NCBI GenBank assembly: GCA_947000775.1
Contig: CAMQGK010000327.1
Coordinates: 14,028,501-14,092,500 of the forward strand
Direction: 5' to 3'
Length of the DNA: 64,000 nt
Origin: Pterois miles
Lineage: Eukaryota > Chordata > Actinopteri > Perciformes > Scorpaenidae
A program made the position numbers and the translations under genes. The notes below the pieces were generated by a model. That model was not told the DNA's origin, ran no database searches, and saw nothing but the letters and a program-made list of their open reading frames with translations. The number at the start of each line of letters is the position of its first letter. Within the stretch, counting starts at the first letter, position 1. This document shows, piece after piece, positions 34,326 to 47,282 of the stretch.

Positions 34326-37300
34326 ATAGATATGAGACTGATATCTAAGGAGGTGAATAAGTATATTTCCCAAAATGATAAAATCAGTGTAAATGATCCA
34401 ATAATAATTACAGGTAACAAAATATACTTGAAACTAGGAAAGCAGTTGATAAACTGTGCTGGGGTGTTCCTGTGCTGACTAACTAATGAGAAACCGGTGA
34501 TGCCATCATAGTTATCTAAAAAATCTATTTCTCACCTAATCATGTACATAAACTGAGGCATAAACCAAAAATATATGGGCTCAGTTATCAAATAGTAATA
34601 CAAATGAGAATGGCTTTTACAGTTCATTTTTTGAATGTTTTAAATATAAATTCTGACCAGATGTTACACATTTGCACCTTTTGGAAAACCACTGCTTTCT
34701 GAGAAATCTAGCAACACATATGCATGTAAAAATAAACATTAGTAGCGATCCTGCCCCGCCACCCCTGATGGACACGCATGCATGCACACAGAGTGGTCAA
34801 TGACCTCAGTTTAACATCCCTCAATTCATAACAACCAGAGACTTCCCCGATCCACTGTACTGTAGGCTGTTTTCCAAAGCCCATGTGGTTTAACTGTGGG
34901 TTAAAAATTTATTTTGCTGAAATGGTTATGGAGGAATTTACATTATTCATCCACTTTAAGATTAAAACGAGTATATTAAAGTATATAACTCTTCGAGGAC
35001 CCGCTCTCGGAAACCGTTCCACAAGAATATTAAATCCCAGTCTATTTTCCAAGACATGAATTTCATCGTTATGAGCAGTGAAAACGCTGGTATAGTGCAT
35101 GAATCATTAGGAATCTACGTTTTTAAATCTGCTTGATCAGAATGGATTAAGCTCTGATTTTTTTAAAAACATGTAGATAAAAATGCTGAGAAAAACACAA
35201 AATATGGATGGTTTCTAAATCTTAAGACATGACATTCAGTTAATTTTACCTGCATTTAAAGTGTCTCAACAACAGATATTTCCTTGGGGTTTTCTTTATC
35301 ACCAGCTACCCATCTGTATCAAGAACAGTCAACCAACCTGAAGACATCTGGCCAATGAGAGCACAGTGGTTGGAAATGGTTCATTAGTGAAATATGCAGT
35401 GAGAGAGAAGCTAGTTAGTCAACTGACAATAAGGCATATTAGGGCTAAAAAATTCATGATGCTTTGACTCACGCAATGGAGAAAACCAACAACTTACGCT
35501 TCTTGCGCAAAACAGGATGAGGAGTGAAAAGCTCCACATTAGAGGAGTCTATCAGCAATACTCGTTCAGATCAATAAGAGTCCCCGTCGTTTTATGCTGG
35601 TGAGAACTACTGTGATTTATAAAACTGCGAGTGCTTCCCTCTATCATGCAATGTGTCAATACTGCTGGCTGTCGATGTGTGGAGTGATTTTGTGGCACAC
35701 GTTCAGCCCCTTGATGAAAGTGGAGGAACGCCACGGGGTATCTGAACATCAGAGGCAGCCAGGAACATCCCCTCATTGTGTCCGCACACGCACCTCTGCA
35801 AATTGATTTTCTCCAGCAGGCACATGCCCACGCCAACAGACCACAAATGCCTCCATGAACAGGACAGTGAAATCAGCTTACTGCACTAACCTGCTCAGTC
35901 ACCAGATCTTTCGACTGAGCATTTGTAGGATGACATGGTACAAACTGCTGCAGAAGCCCACCGCTGAACACCAGAGAGGTTCCTTGAGGGAGTTTCCGAC
36001 ACAGAAACCAGAGCTCTGATGAATTTATATGCCGCTTTAAGAGGAAACGGGGTCAAAGTCGATGTTTAGAAGGTGTTACTATTAGTGTATTACACTGTGC
36101 ATACACCCATACTGAACAAACACCCTGAGCCTATTTGACATCTCAGCCTTGCATCAGCTTATATTACGTCACCACCCTTTGGGTGAAATCTGCTTGATGA
36201 AGCTTCAGAGTAACTTCAATGGAAAATCCTTCTGGCAAATATTCATAATCCATACACAAATCCCAGGCTTAGACTTTAAAGTATATGCTTAACCCAAGTC
36301 TGAAATCAAACCTGTTCCTGTCAGTCTAGTGCATGTTGTGTGATTTTTATGGGGCCTCTTCAAACTTTCTTTATTGAGCGTTCTGTGATCTCCGTCACAC
36401 TCCCTTGCTGATTCTCTCTTCTTTGATTGCTGCAATTAGCTTCATCTTGGTCAGTTACATAATGTGCTGACAAACTGCCACCTCCTCATGTCGCCAAGAC
36501 TGTGGCAATTATCTATCTATTTCAATCCAGTCTGTCTCACAGGGACATTAGGAGGCCAATGATTTTCCCATTCCTATCGTTTCTGATACTCGATAATTCT
36601 GATACTAACTTGTCTGATTTGCTCAAACATTCAACTTTAAAGAAGATAAGAAAAACTCTTCTCAGACATACTGCCGTTTTCTGGAATTATATAGTTTCAG
36701 TTAGAAATGTACATACTGTACTGCAGATACCACGTCACGGTAAATTCAAAACTCAGACCTTTTCCCTGAAATACTTCAACATTCAAATCATGCATGTGAT
36801 TTTTTTTCCAGCACTAGCTGTACGTCTCTCAGGGTCCATAAGTGGTCAATCATCACAATAGTCCAATTTTGAGATTTGTTTAAAGAAAAAAAAAATACTC
36901 ATCTTACATGCAAAGTAAGGAACATTAAAATGTCATTTCACTTTGTGCCTTTTCTGGAGTAAATTTCAGCCATTTGTAACCACTGACAGCAACAGAGAGG
37001 CAGGTTAAATGAGACTCACATAACAGCAGAGACAAAGAAAAATGTAAGTAGCTATTGCTGCTGTCTGGCTGCTTTTGAAAGTGTGGAACTAAGGATGTCG
37101 AGATGTCAAATTATGCTGCAATTTCACCTTTAATATGTGTTGTAAAGGTTGAGCCCAAATTTCTGCTCACACCAGGTGTTAAGCAAAGATTATTGGCCAC
37201 TGTGCATTGCTACAGGCAGTCTGTTAAGATCTACAGTGTCCCTTGGACAGAGATAATATCAGTGGTTATTTTGGCTAAACCAAGCAGTGGTCAGCAAGTG

Positions 37301-37562
37301 GGAAACTCATTAAAATCTGTAAAGGTGCAATGGAGAGTAGCAGCAGACTGAATGATAAAAGCACTCTGTTTGGTACACTGCAAATACTGTAGCAGAGTTT
37401 CATAACAGAGGCATCTATTAATAAAAGAGAATAGCAACACTGAACTTCATTATTTTATATTTTATATATAAATTAAGGATTTATACATTGCTGATAAAGA
37501 AAAAATACAAAACATTTTTTTGATCTTACATGACATTTACATGTGAAATTTTACACAACATA

Positions 37563-39783
37563 TTCAATAACTTACAAATGCTTTATTTGCATAAAAAATA
37601 TATCTCTTTACAAAACTTTTGTAATATGTACATATTCATATACACAGGTTTTTGAATGGGATAACAATTGTGTGGTACATTTAAAAGCATTCTACTTTTC
37701 TCCAGATGTGAGACTGACTTGCTGTATACTGTTTTTATCAGGAGTATTTCTTTTCTCATCCATAAGAAATATGAACTCGCAAAATATATTACATATCGAT
37801 AACACAAGACATCTTGCCAAAGAATGCCATCAAGTATCAAAACTGTATAAATGTACAAAATGTAACAGCAATGACAGGAATCAACATAATGGTACAAAGT
37901 ACTATAGCAGCAATTGCTATACTGGATCACTTTTTTTGCCAACATGCACAGGTATGAAACTATGAGCTGCTTTTAAACACACCTCCTCTTAGATAAACCA
38001 TCAGAGCTGACATCACTCAGCTAAATCATTGCAAACTGTGCAGATTAATGATACCAATCTAACAGCTTTACTAATGCTAGAAATGTTTAATGTTAAAAAC
38101 ATATGCCCATACAATATTCAAGGCACTGCAATGATGTAGAAATGTGATGACAGAGTCAAATTCATTTTTTTCATTTTTAAAACATGGATGGATTCGGATG
38201 ATCGTACAATACTGATGGTGGCTCATGTTAAAGTGTGCAAATTGGTTCATGTATACTGTACATTTGTTGGCAGAAGCTGATGGTTCAGTAAGACATTTGA
38301 AATAACCATTTGTATCAGTGTCAGTAAAATAGGCCAAGGCCGTGTATTCATCGAGTGTCTCAGAGTAGAAGTACAGATCAAGAATTTACTGACTAAGGCA
38401 CGGTTTCCCAAAAGAATAATAGAAACGCAAACACAGAGTTGCACTTGCACTGTCTTGGATATACTGTAAAGTAAGACAGATGCATGTTAAAATTTTCATC
38501 AACATATAACAAGACAACAAGCTTTATCTGACCTCAGACTGCCTACGGACGCATCTTTGATTTACCGACATCCAGGCTTAAATAAACTTCTGGGAAACCT
38601 GGCCAGCTGTAGGTACTTTGCACTGTAGGTATTCTCAACTCTGTAATTCTATAAAACCTGAAATAATTAATCAAAGAACTCCTACTTTGAGATTCTGGAC
38701 ATATACAGGCTCAAGGCTGGGGTTAAATCACACCAAAAAAAAAAAAAAAGACTAAAATCATAACAAAAAATACCTAAAATAAATTAGATTTTAGAGCATT
38801 TTCAAAAACTTAAAAGCGGGTTAAATGGACGGATGAGCCCCACATGACCAACATACTGAAAGGTACAGTTTGCCTTGACAAGACTTTCAGACTAGTCAGC
38901 AATTTAATCGCTCAGACTCAAATATTTCTGCCAAAAAATGAATTCATTGCACACAGCTTGATGATAAACCCTAATGTTGACTACATCTCTCGTGAATTAA
39001 ATGCACTCTATTGTTGTCAGAGGGCCTGCACTGTAACAATAAAAGCCCCAGCATTCCCAATGGCACTCAGAAAAAATGGTACTACACTTCAGTAATTAAA
39101 TCCCTGGCCATATATTTCGTCAGTAGGAGGTACCATCTAATTAAGAGGTATAATTGACCATATAACAAACTACAGCACAGACACTATTCAGAGAGAGGCA
39201 GTTTCTTCTCTGCTTCCTCATCTCCTCTCAAACACTCCACTGCTTGGAAAATAGACTCTAAAGATTACATTGATCAGCTCACAGTTGAGAGACTCCTCAC
39301 CTCCATAGCAGAAAATAACTCTCATTAGGATGAATGACAAAACTTTAAAAAAAAAAAAAAAAGGTCTGGGCTGTTTTCTTCAAAAGAAAAAGTTAAAATT
39401 TTTCATTTGGCATTGTGAAGTAACCCCTCTATATTTATACTACAGAGCATAAAATACTCTATTTTATCTATATGCCAGAGGCTCTTTTACTCATAAAGCC
39501 AACACTCACAGAGTGTAAAGAACACTTCTCTTCAGAAGATCCAGAAAGGTGTAGAATCTCCCCTTCCTCTCTCTTTAATCCTTGACCTTTTGTATACGAT
39601 CGATTGCAACTGCCGTCAGTGTTGCTGAAAGTGTGCTTTATATTTCTGAGCAATTCTGTGTCTTTGTTGTATGTCATCAGAAACGAGGAAAATATAAATA
39701 TGTCGATATATATTCATGTTAAGCGAACAAGGAGAAATTGTATTCTCCTTCTATGTGCGTCTCTCTCTCATACTGAGTAGACA
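37563..39783 (-). other. csmd3: csmd3 3' UTR
   Basis: About 2.2 kb between the stop and a strong poly(A) signal on the gene strand. It is A+T-rich with homopolymer runs (an A/T run near 39346-39362 and another near 38734-38749). I see no exon or transposon boundary. Two opposed frames of 120-140 codons around 37543-37965 have no protein character. Confidence 0.6.
37582..37587 (-). terminator. csmd3 poly(A) signal
   Basis: TTTATT on the plus strand reads AATAAA on the gene strand, in the context ATGCAAATAAAGCATTTGTA. It is followed by TATTGAATATGTTGTGTAAA, a typical GT-rich downstream element. Confidence 0.65.
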
Positions 39784-39943
39784 TCAAACCATGGTGCAGA
39801 TGGTGTTGAGATTGGGGTCAAAGCGGACAACTTTCCCCTCAGCGGCTTTCGTGTTTGTGTTGTACATGGGATTCTCAAAAGTGGCCTGTCCATTGTTGTT
39901 CTCGTGGACAGAGCATCCTGTGTACTGCGCTTTATCTGTTTTC
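39784..39943 (-). CDS. csmd3: csmd3 terminal coding exon (cytoplasmic tail)
   Basis: The acceptor TTATCTCTCCAG precedes 39943 (gene strand); the stop TGA is at 39784-39786. With two bases from the previous exon it encodes RKTDKAQYTGCSVHENNNGQ, ATFENPMYNTNTKAAEGKVV and RFDPNLNTICTMV. The tail holds an NPMY motif (NPxY type, a possible PTB-domain or endocytic signal) and ends T-M-V, which fits a class I PDZ ligand. These roles are inferred from motifs. This tail is the main reason to prefer CSMD3 over CSMD1 and CSMD2. Confidence 0.93.
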
Positions 39944-40648
39944 CTGGAGAGATAAAAAGGACGTAGCATATTAGTTGAGAGAAATCTCAAGTATCTCCCT
40001 TCCCTCCAATCCGATAAACACGTCTCCATTATCTTGGTGTGGACAGCTGCAGTAGGTAAATGAGGCAGAATGGTAATTATTGTTGAAAAGATCAGTCAGA
40101 GGAGCCCTATGCCTGCTCGCTGGTAACTAACATAATGAGTGCAAAATTTGCATGTCGCAGGTTCTGTGTGTTTGTACGGTTTAAATTAAGACAAAATACC
40201 CCCATCTACAGAGAGTACATTGCATTACATATCAAACTGATCATCTCATTAAAAATGCCTGACATATGCTGCTGTGTAATGTGGTTTGCATGGTAACCCG
40301 TCGACTGCTGTTGCATCATGCTTTGAAACCACTCATAAGTAATCTACTGTATCCAGTGAGGAACCTTAGTGCAGTCAAGCAGGCTGTGGAAGTGGGCCAC
40401 AGTGTACCATCTACCTCATATTGATGTGCATTTCCTTTGGCTGCAACTGTGCAGCCATCTACATAAATCTAAGTTTCTAAAACTTTTTCCAACATCCGAT
40501 CTGTGATAAATAACTTTAAAACTCATCATGGGACACTGACTCATGAAAACATACTACTTTCTTTCTCATATGGGAACAAAACAGACTACAGGAGCTACTA
40601 AATTTGGGTTCCAATCTAGTACGGAAGACATCAGGATACATTACACAC

Positions 40649-40790
40649 CGCTGTTTGTAGAGATAGAATCCGAGGCCTGCAAAGATGAGGGCAAAGAAAG
40701 GCACGAGGATAGCGACAGCAACAGAGCTGCTGTTGGTGGAGGCGTTGGTTTCAGGGTCAGCAAGTGTAACATTTTCTCTCACACTCAAAC
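40649..40790 (-). CDS. csmd3: csmd3 transmembrane exon
   Basis: A 142-nt exon from acceptor TGTTTTTCTTCCAG to donor CAGCG|GTGTGTA. It encodes LSVRENVTLADPETNASTNS and then the membrane helix SVAVAILVPFFALIFAGLGF, followed by YLYKQ and part of Arg. NVT and NAS are possible N-glycosylation sites just outside the membrane. The AILVPFFALI core is shared by all CSMD paralogues. Confidence 0.93.
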
Positions 40791-40919
40791 CTGGAAGAAA
40801 AACAGCACATTTAGCAAAAGAACAAGGAAAATAGTCATAATGCAGAATATGTGAATGAAAAACATCTAAAGTATTAACAAAATGGCACAAACACCTGACA
40901 AACACAATGGAATAATAAT

Positions 40920-41110
40920 AAAGATACGTATCTTCTGCTGGTGAATGACGATGACGATGATGATGCAGATAATGAAGAGGAAGATGATCACAATGATGAC
41001 AAGTCTGAGATGCAGCAGCCAGTTGATAAAGACGGCAACCATAATGATCTTACTGATAATGATCACTGCGACTGTGATAATCTTGTTGAAGACAATCATG
41101 AGATGATGAT
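40920..41110. repeat. Imperfect GAT/GAC low-complexity stretch
   Basis: A run of GATGAC, GATGAT and AATGAT words in a csmd3 intron. Its translation is Asp/Asn-rich on one strand and Ile/Val-rich on the other, as expected for low complexity. Confidence 0.7.
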
Positions 41111-41487
41111 GGCAACAGGAATGTTGAGCTCACAGAAATGAAGGACAATGATGTGGAAGGGAATAATCTACTCTGTGCTGTATGACTCTGGTGGTTATAA
41201 ACTGTCAATACAGAGCAAATATTATGAAGCTTTATTAACCCAGACTTTTTAAAACATACTGTTCCCATGGGACCAGGTGTTACTAGAAAGAAAGCTGTGA
41301 CCTCTTTTGAATTTCAGCTGTATTTTAAAGTAGAATTGCCAACTCAAGGCCGTGTACCTTTGCCAACCAGTCAAGTTGTAGTTTACATCCATGTCTGTCC
41401 AAAATATCACTTCATCATTTTATCCTTCAAAACATTTGTGTGAAACTGTCATAATTAGTATATGAATTCTTGATTTGTGGACAAAAA

Positions 41488-41815
41488 TGTGTTTTGTGAT
41501 GCCACAGTAAGTTTTGACCCCTAATAATCAGTTCAGCCTTGAGTCCAAGTGGACATTTGCACCAGCTGTAATGAAATTCCCTCCAGGCATCCTTAGCAAT
41601 CGAGTTCACAAAAACGGGACGGATGTGAGGTCACAGTGACCTTGGCATTTGACCGCTAAAATCTCATCAGTTCGTCCTTAAATCTAAGTGGACGTTGTGC
41701 AAAATTTGAAGAAATTCCCTCCGGGCATTCCAGAGATACTGCATTCACGAGAATGTGACATACATACGAACGGACGGACAACCCAAAAAAACATAATGCC
41801 TCCGAGGCATAAAAA
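41488..41815. repeat. Dispersed fish repeat with two internal units
   Basis: Two related units read CAGTTCAGCCTTGAGTCCAA...GAAATTCCCTCCAGGCAT and CAGTTCGTCCTTAAATCTAA...GAAATTCCCTCCGGGCAT. The end is GAACGGACGGACAACCC then ATAATGCCTCCG. I recall this as a very common teleost repeat. Confidence 0.6.
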
Positions 41816-42369
41816 CAATGTTTTGATGAAACCTCATACCATTTTCTGTTTTCTTCTAAAATGCCCCATATCTGTTCTCTCTATGGAGAATAATGGATCT
41901 CATAGTGACAGTGAAGGATCTATTTACACTGAGGGAGAAAATATGTACATGCCAAAGATGTTTTCATATCTGTCTCAACAAAATAAAAACAAAATTTAAG
42001 ATCCCCTCTAGACAATAAAGTATCCATTCCATGAAAAATACATTAAATTACACCTATTGTGTCTGTCTCATTAAAACATTCAGGATCTTTGAGTATGAAA
42101 ATATCAATAATAACAACGTTATACATAAATAATAATAACTTTCAAAGTTTAACTATTTTACCAGACATAAGATGTCTTGTCCTTCACTGAACAGTCCTTT
42201 CTCATTGGAAGTAGCTGTGATGTCACAAATCATGCTTGTATGTACCGGGACGCATCTTAAATTCAGATTTAAGGTGAGCACAGAGAAACTTGGCTCCCTC
42301 AGAAAGATGAATTTGAAAGCAGCGTTCTAATGCCAAACTCTGCTACTGCATCATTCATTCACAACAATA

Positions 42370-42814
42370 ATGGTGCCTTCAAATGAACCTCCAGAACTTG
42401 TGCTCAAAATAATGGGAAGTCATGAAAACGACATGCGATGCATTCAAGTGGTTAAGTCATGAAGAGCAAGCAATGTCAATAACCACTTAGCAAGCTAGCA
42501 CGTGGGTAACATAATGCTAGAAATGCAAAGACATGATGACAGTAGAAAGATGAGGCAACTGAGAATATCAATATTTTCCTCAGACATAAAATTACCAAGA
42601 AAAACAATATATGACTAAAATTACAATATACTGTACAATATTGACTTATTATGCACTGATAAATGAACTCCCATGGGCTCCACCATTACTCACAACATCA
42701 ACAAACTTATCACAAGTGGTGAACTCTGAGCTTTCAGAAACTTACGAGGTCGTGAATATGACATGAGGGGGCGTTCATATGGGCCCAACTCGTAAACCCA
42801 TTCGAAGGCACCAT
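42370..42814. mobile_element. Candidate MITE with short TIRs in a csmd3 intron
   Basis: The left edge ATGGTGCCTTCAAATG and the right edge CATTCGAAGGCACCAT are inverted copies with one mismatch over 16 bases, enclosing about 445 bp without coding potential. Target-site duplications were not resolved. Confidence 0.6.
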
Positions 42815-42937
42815 CAGAATACATTTGTTAGTGGAGTAGGAGTTCAAATATCATCTCTTTCTTTAGCTTTATTGTAAAAGGTGAAGATGAGGAGTGACCA
42901 TGACAATGGGACTTATTGTATTTGAAAAGACACATAC

Positions 42938-43025
42938 CAAGTCTCTGTAGCCCAAACTGTCCGTAGTCTTTACCCTGTATGAAGCCTTGGAACACATAGC
43001 TGCCCCCATCGGGCTCAGCTGAAAC
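42938..43025 (-). CDS. csmd3: csmd3 coding exon, membrane-proximal region
   Basis: An 88-nt exon from acceptor CTGTCTCCTAG to donor CTTG|GTATGTG, entering in phase 0. It encodes VSAEPDGGSYVFQGFIQGKD followed by YGQFGLQRL. This matches CSMD3 as I recall it almost residue for residue; CSMD1 has a more divergent sequence here. Confidence 0.92.
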
Positions 43026-43837
43026 CTAGGAGACAGAAAAAAAAATAACGCAAAGCTCGAGAAACAATATATTTTGTTTCAACTGCATTAATAAAATCTG
43101 ATTTTTCGTGGCACCAAAGACAGTGTCATATCTATTCCACACCACATCAAAAAATACATACAACAGTATACTGTATTTAGTGCGACAGTCAACACATTCT
43201 GTCATGCTACATTCACAAATAACACCTTTGTTTCTGTAAACCCCACTTTAGAAGCTGTGCAGCATGCTATCAGTAGCTCAGTGGTGTGCAGTCAGCTGTC
43301 ACACGCTCTTATTAAGTGGACCTTGAAGTTTATTTTAGAAGAGGAACTTCAATTCCACCAACAATAATTGTTGTCGTTCCAGGTCCCTTAGGTGTCAGGT
43401 GTGTGTCTGAGCTTATTCAGCAAATTGTCAAAGTGGGAACTGTAAAAAGGCTCCTACAGAGCCACTGGTGCATCTGATGTACAGCCAATGTAAATACTGT
43501 ATATGTAAACAAAAACAGACAATACGCCAGGAAATGACTATTCTGCTTGAAGCCACAGTTACTTCTCATGCATTGTGACTTTTTTTTCCCCATTGTTGGC
43601 ACGGTAAGTAGGATGGAAAAAAAAAAAAAACTAATTATGAGGCATTGGCTCGATTCAGTCCAAGAAAGGCTTATTTTTGGCTTCCAAGTCATTGAAGCCC
43701 CATTGCCTGTAATATTCTACTTGTCTGTCAGACGGAAAAACAAATAATAAATAAATAAATAAAAGAGACAGTCACAGCTCTTGGTTATTTTACAAAACAT
43801 TACTGGCCAGCTGCTTCAAATTTCTGTGGATACTCAC

Positions 43838-43950
43838 AAATCCATCCATTGCCCAGGTCTCATCAGTAATCCTGCTCAAGGAGCTGTGGGCCAGCGCTCT
43901 CATCTGGTACAGCAAGAGCATTAACCGTGCCTCCTGGCGCTTGTACACTC
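43838..43950 (-). CDS. csmd3: csmd3 coding exon, membrane-proximal region
   Basis: A 113-nt exon from acceptor TCTACCTTGTAG to donor TTT|GTGAGTA. It encodes VYKRQEARLMLLLYQMRALA and then HSSLSRITDETWAMDGF. The EARLML and WAMDGF motifs are recalled from CSMD3. It is part of the beta-rich region between the last sushi domain and the membrane. Confidence 0.92.
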
Positions 43951-44347
43951 CTACAAGGTAGAGGACAAGAGGCAACACGAGAAATGATGTGAATAAAGAG
44001 ATGAGGCAATACGAGTGCAGGGGAATGATGAAACCGAGAGATGAGGAGAGAATGTAAAGAAAAGCAGAGAAAGAGAGAAGTAGTGAGAAAAGATGATTAC
44101 AGCCCAGGGAGGAGGGGAGGAAACGAGTGCCTCTTGAGTGGGCAGTTAGTCAGTCAGCGTGGACTAATACATCTGTCTTTAGAGCCAATAGTTAATTTCC
44201 ACTCTCATGCATGAGATCATTTGGTGATTGACTGATTGACAAGAGGCACCCTCAAAATAAATGGAAGTGACACACAGAGGTAGTGAGAGGAGGAGAGGGG
44301 AGGCGGAAGGGAGGAAGTAGAAGACAGATGATTTATGGATGACTCAC

Positions 44348-44506
44348 CAGAGAGCAGAAACTCCATGCTGCTGTCGGTTAAAGTTACATTGACTTTACCC
44401 GTCGTCCCATTAAAGCTTGTGACTGTCAAAGACATTGGCTGTTTCTGGCCTTTGTAATCACAGGAACCCTTCCACACAAAATCAGGGGCAAAGACGTCGT
44501 CAGGAA
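44348..44506 (-). CDS. csmd3: csmd3 coding exon, membrane-proximal region
   Basis: A 159-nt exon from acceptor TTTCTCTCCTGAAG to donor TCTG|GTGAGTC. It encodes VPDDVFAPDFVWKGSCDYKG, QKQPMSLTVTSFNGTTGKVN and VTLTDSSMEFLLS. NGT and NVT are possible glycosylation sites. The start VPDDVFA is shared by CSMD paralogues; KQPM favours CSMD3. Confidence 0.93.
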
Positions 44507-45344
44507 CTTCAGGAGAGAAAAACAAAAACTCATTAAATAATGTCATTAAAATAATAGCACAAATGAACTATGGTATACCATACCACTATATATGGTATAA
44601 TAAAGGTACAAAATGAAGAAATTATCATTCCTATTACGTGTCTTTGTTTTACGAAACATCAAATCAATATTATGTTCATAATGCAGGCTGAATACTTGCA
44701 CCCACGCTGCCAAAAGGCAATTAGATATGCATTGAAATCAACATATCAAACAGCTGATAACAGTCTTTTCATTCGGTTTGAATAATATTATGTTCCTTAT
44801 ATCCTTTGACAATCTCAGTTAATGATAATTAAGTACATTCTGGAAGAGATAAGTCTGGACTCACTCTGTGAACTCGGCAAAACTTTAATAGTTTTGACTG
44901 ATTAAACTTTTTGTAGAACTTTTACAGCACAGTCATTATTTACTGGAAATTATTTACTGGGGAATTATGAGTCAATTATCCTTGCAAAAAGGTGATTGTT
45001 TGCAGTTAATAACAGGAACTAGACCTAATAGTATTCAGAATAATTAGCATTGGCACAGAATTAAGAGGTGGAGAGGGGACTTGGATGCCATGTAACATCA
45101 TTTTGCAACAACTGACGCTGCTAATAGCTTATTACTTTGTATGATACTGACTAAGCAAAAGCAAAATATAATTCTGTCAGGGATAAATACTGCCAGTGCT
45201 TTCTTTCCAAGTACAGTCACCTTCCTGGGTAAATAATGAACTGAACCTTGTTGGTCTTAAGGATATGGTAAAGACTTGACTTGTATATTTGTGTTTTAAT
45301 GGACTACCTTTACAAAAACAGATAGTCCACAACTACGGTGGGGT

Positions 45345-45660
45345 TTCTGTGAGGTTATACTTCAGTACAGCCGTGCTTTGAGCTAAATGCTAATGTCAAC
45401 ACATTAACATTGAGCATGTCATGTTTACCATGTTCACCACCATGTTAGCATGCTGAAATTAGCTAATGAGCTCTAAAAACAAAATACAGTTTAGACTGAT
45501 GGGAAAGCCATTAGTTTTACAGGTATTTGGTTATAAAGCAAAACTTTTAGAAAAATTAAAATTTTGACCTGATGATGGCGCTCAATGAAAAGTCAGGATC
45601 ACCAAAGTGATTCCAGTTCACCCTGAAGGGGACTTGAATGTTTCACCAAATTATAAAAAT
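45345..45660. repeat. Dispersed fish repeat in a csmd3 intron
   Basis: Contains GAGCTAAATGCTAATGTCAA, ATGTTTACCATGTTCACCAC, TTTTGACCTGATGATGGCGC and GTTCACCCTGAAGGGGACTT, an order I recall from an abundant teleost repeat. Non-coding. Confidence 0.55.
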
Positions 45661-46556
45661 GTGGTGGACTGACCAAGTGACAGACCAGTCCTGGAGCAAT
45701 GTCATGTGGTGTAAAAACAGTACATGGTACTTGTTGGTAATAATTGGCAGGGATCTGATTTCATTCAGGGAGACCATACACTGTATGGGGTGCTAACAGA
45801 AATACTGTATAATATCTCTACCGGTTTCATAGATGTATTATGGTACAATCTGCAAGTAGCTACCTTGTTGCACCAATAATTTCTAATAAATGAAGTTTCT
45901 AATAAATTCCTAAGAGGGATTATATTGTATTCATTAAGTAGCACAAATGTATGACCTTTTAACATGCCCTGGTAATAAATACATTATAGTTTTGTACCAA
46001 GCATGAACTCTTCATCACTTAGAGTATACTGCATATGTAACTGCAAAACAGCAGTTTTTTCTCTCCCCCTGACCTGCTGGAAATTCCCCATAAGAAACTC
46101 ATGTGCACTTTCACTTTGACTCTCAAAAACACACTCAATAAAATCTATTCTAACGCATTAAAAATTCAAAAATATAAATAAACCACAGACATTTCTTGGG
46201 GGTGCTAGAGGGGTGCTATGGCAATCTTAGGGGTAGCTACAGAAACCCCAAACCCCTCCCTGGTGCTGCCTATGCAGCAAAAGAGCAGTAATAAAATAGA
46301 TAAAGTCAACAAACAACACACACCAGGTTCTATTTCTATGCAAATAACTTTCCTCAAATGTTAATTATTTTCCCCTACTGTAAGAAACACTGCTGTTGAG
46401 GTACAGTAGTAAAAACTAAGGGCCTATGAAGACAGTGAAACCTCTGTAATTTTCATGGTGTACACACATTTAGCCACTGTTTAAGACAATACACTGATAC
46501 AGGACTGCTGACTTGTGTGGCTACCAGTTGAACAGCTTGAGAAATTCAAAACTCAC

Positions 46557-46622
46557 CATTTATTTTAGGGCTCGGTGTCCCTGGAACGGTTTTGACAGTT
46601 TTCTCATGTGATTTGGAGCCGA
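46557..46622 (-). CDS. csmd3: csmd3 coding exon (linker after last sushi domain)
   Basis: A 66-nt exon from acceptor ATGTTTTTCTGCAG to donor AATG|GTGAGTT. It encodes a hydrophilic linker, VGSKSHEKTVKTVPGTPSPK and then IN. The GTPSPK motif is recalled from the same place in CSMD3. Phases fit both neighbours. Confidence 0.87.
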
Positions 46623-47102
46623 CTGCAGAAAAACATAAATATGTATGTCACAAAGATGAACACAGCAGAGCTTAACAGCAGGAGGATGTTGGAAAAGTAA
46701 ACACTGCTCAAGTGTAACATGCCGCCTACATTAAACTCTCTGGTTGCTCAGTTCATACAAACATTTAAAAATCACACACTATTGAAACTGAACATGCATA
46801 TTGTAATTAGTTGACAGTGACACAGTGGCTTTACAGAAGATAGCAAAGAAACCAAAACGTCTTATTATATTTTATTAGTGTCTTCTTTGTCTTATCTATC
46901 AGTGAGTAGAAGTGCTAAATGTCACATAGGACAGATTTTGAAATCCTATGTGTATACACAGTGCAATATACATTCCTCTATAGCACCCTACCCTCCACCT
47001 TTATGCACAATCTTCCTCTCAAAAATGTCAACTTTCTCCATCCTCTCTCCTCCCCACAGTCTTCTCATCACCTGCCCTCGCAGACCTCCCCCGACCACGT
47101 AC

Positions 47103-47282
47103 CTCTGCACACAGGCACCTTGCCAGTCCAGCTGCCATCAGAGCGGCAGACACGGTGCTCTGAACCCCCGGAGAGGAAATAACCTGGCTGACAGGTGTAC
47201 ACCAGGGTGTAACCGTAGGAGGGCAGGTCTAGACCCACGACGTCAACGTTGGCCGGGCTCCGCGGCTGCTTGCAGGAGTGAG
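47103..47282 (-). CDS. csmd3: csmd3 coding exon, last sushi domain
   Basis: A 180-nt exon from acceptor CTTGCTCTCCAG to donor CAGAG|GTACGTG. It encodes one complete sushi/CCP domain, from HSCKQPRSPANVDVVGLDLP through GYTLVYTCQPGYFL to HRVCRSDGSWTGKVPVC. Four Cys (SC, TC, VC, VC) and the Trp near the last Cys define the fold, with expected Cys1-Cys3 and Cys2-Cys4 bonds. This is the domain nearest the membrane. Confidence 0.95.

Larger units (their letters stand above)
19261..37560. other. Intergenic region without a supported gene
   Basis: About 18 kb between the 5' end of the Lifeguard gene and the 3' end of csmd3, both on the minus strand. I looked for spliced or single-exon coding on both strands and found none resembling a protein. 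It contains the polypurine microsatellite, a 386-bp tandem duplication, a TG repeat, a SINE and other dispersed repeats listed separately. Stretches such as 25.0-26.2, 26.3-28.7, 31.0-34.0 and 34.4-37.5 kb hold nothing I can name. Confidence 0.6.

Noticed and set aside
37543..37965. Opposed frames of 140 and 120 codons
   Set aside because: They lie at the end of the csmd3 3' UTR, are A+T-driven, and have no recognisable domain.
40866..41141. Asp/Asn-rich and Ile/Val-rich open frames
   Set aside because: Both come from an imperfect GAT/GAC trinucleotide repeat in a csmd3 intron, with no splice sites or family match.
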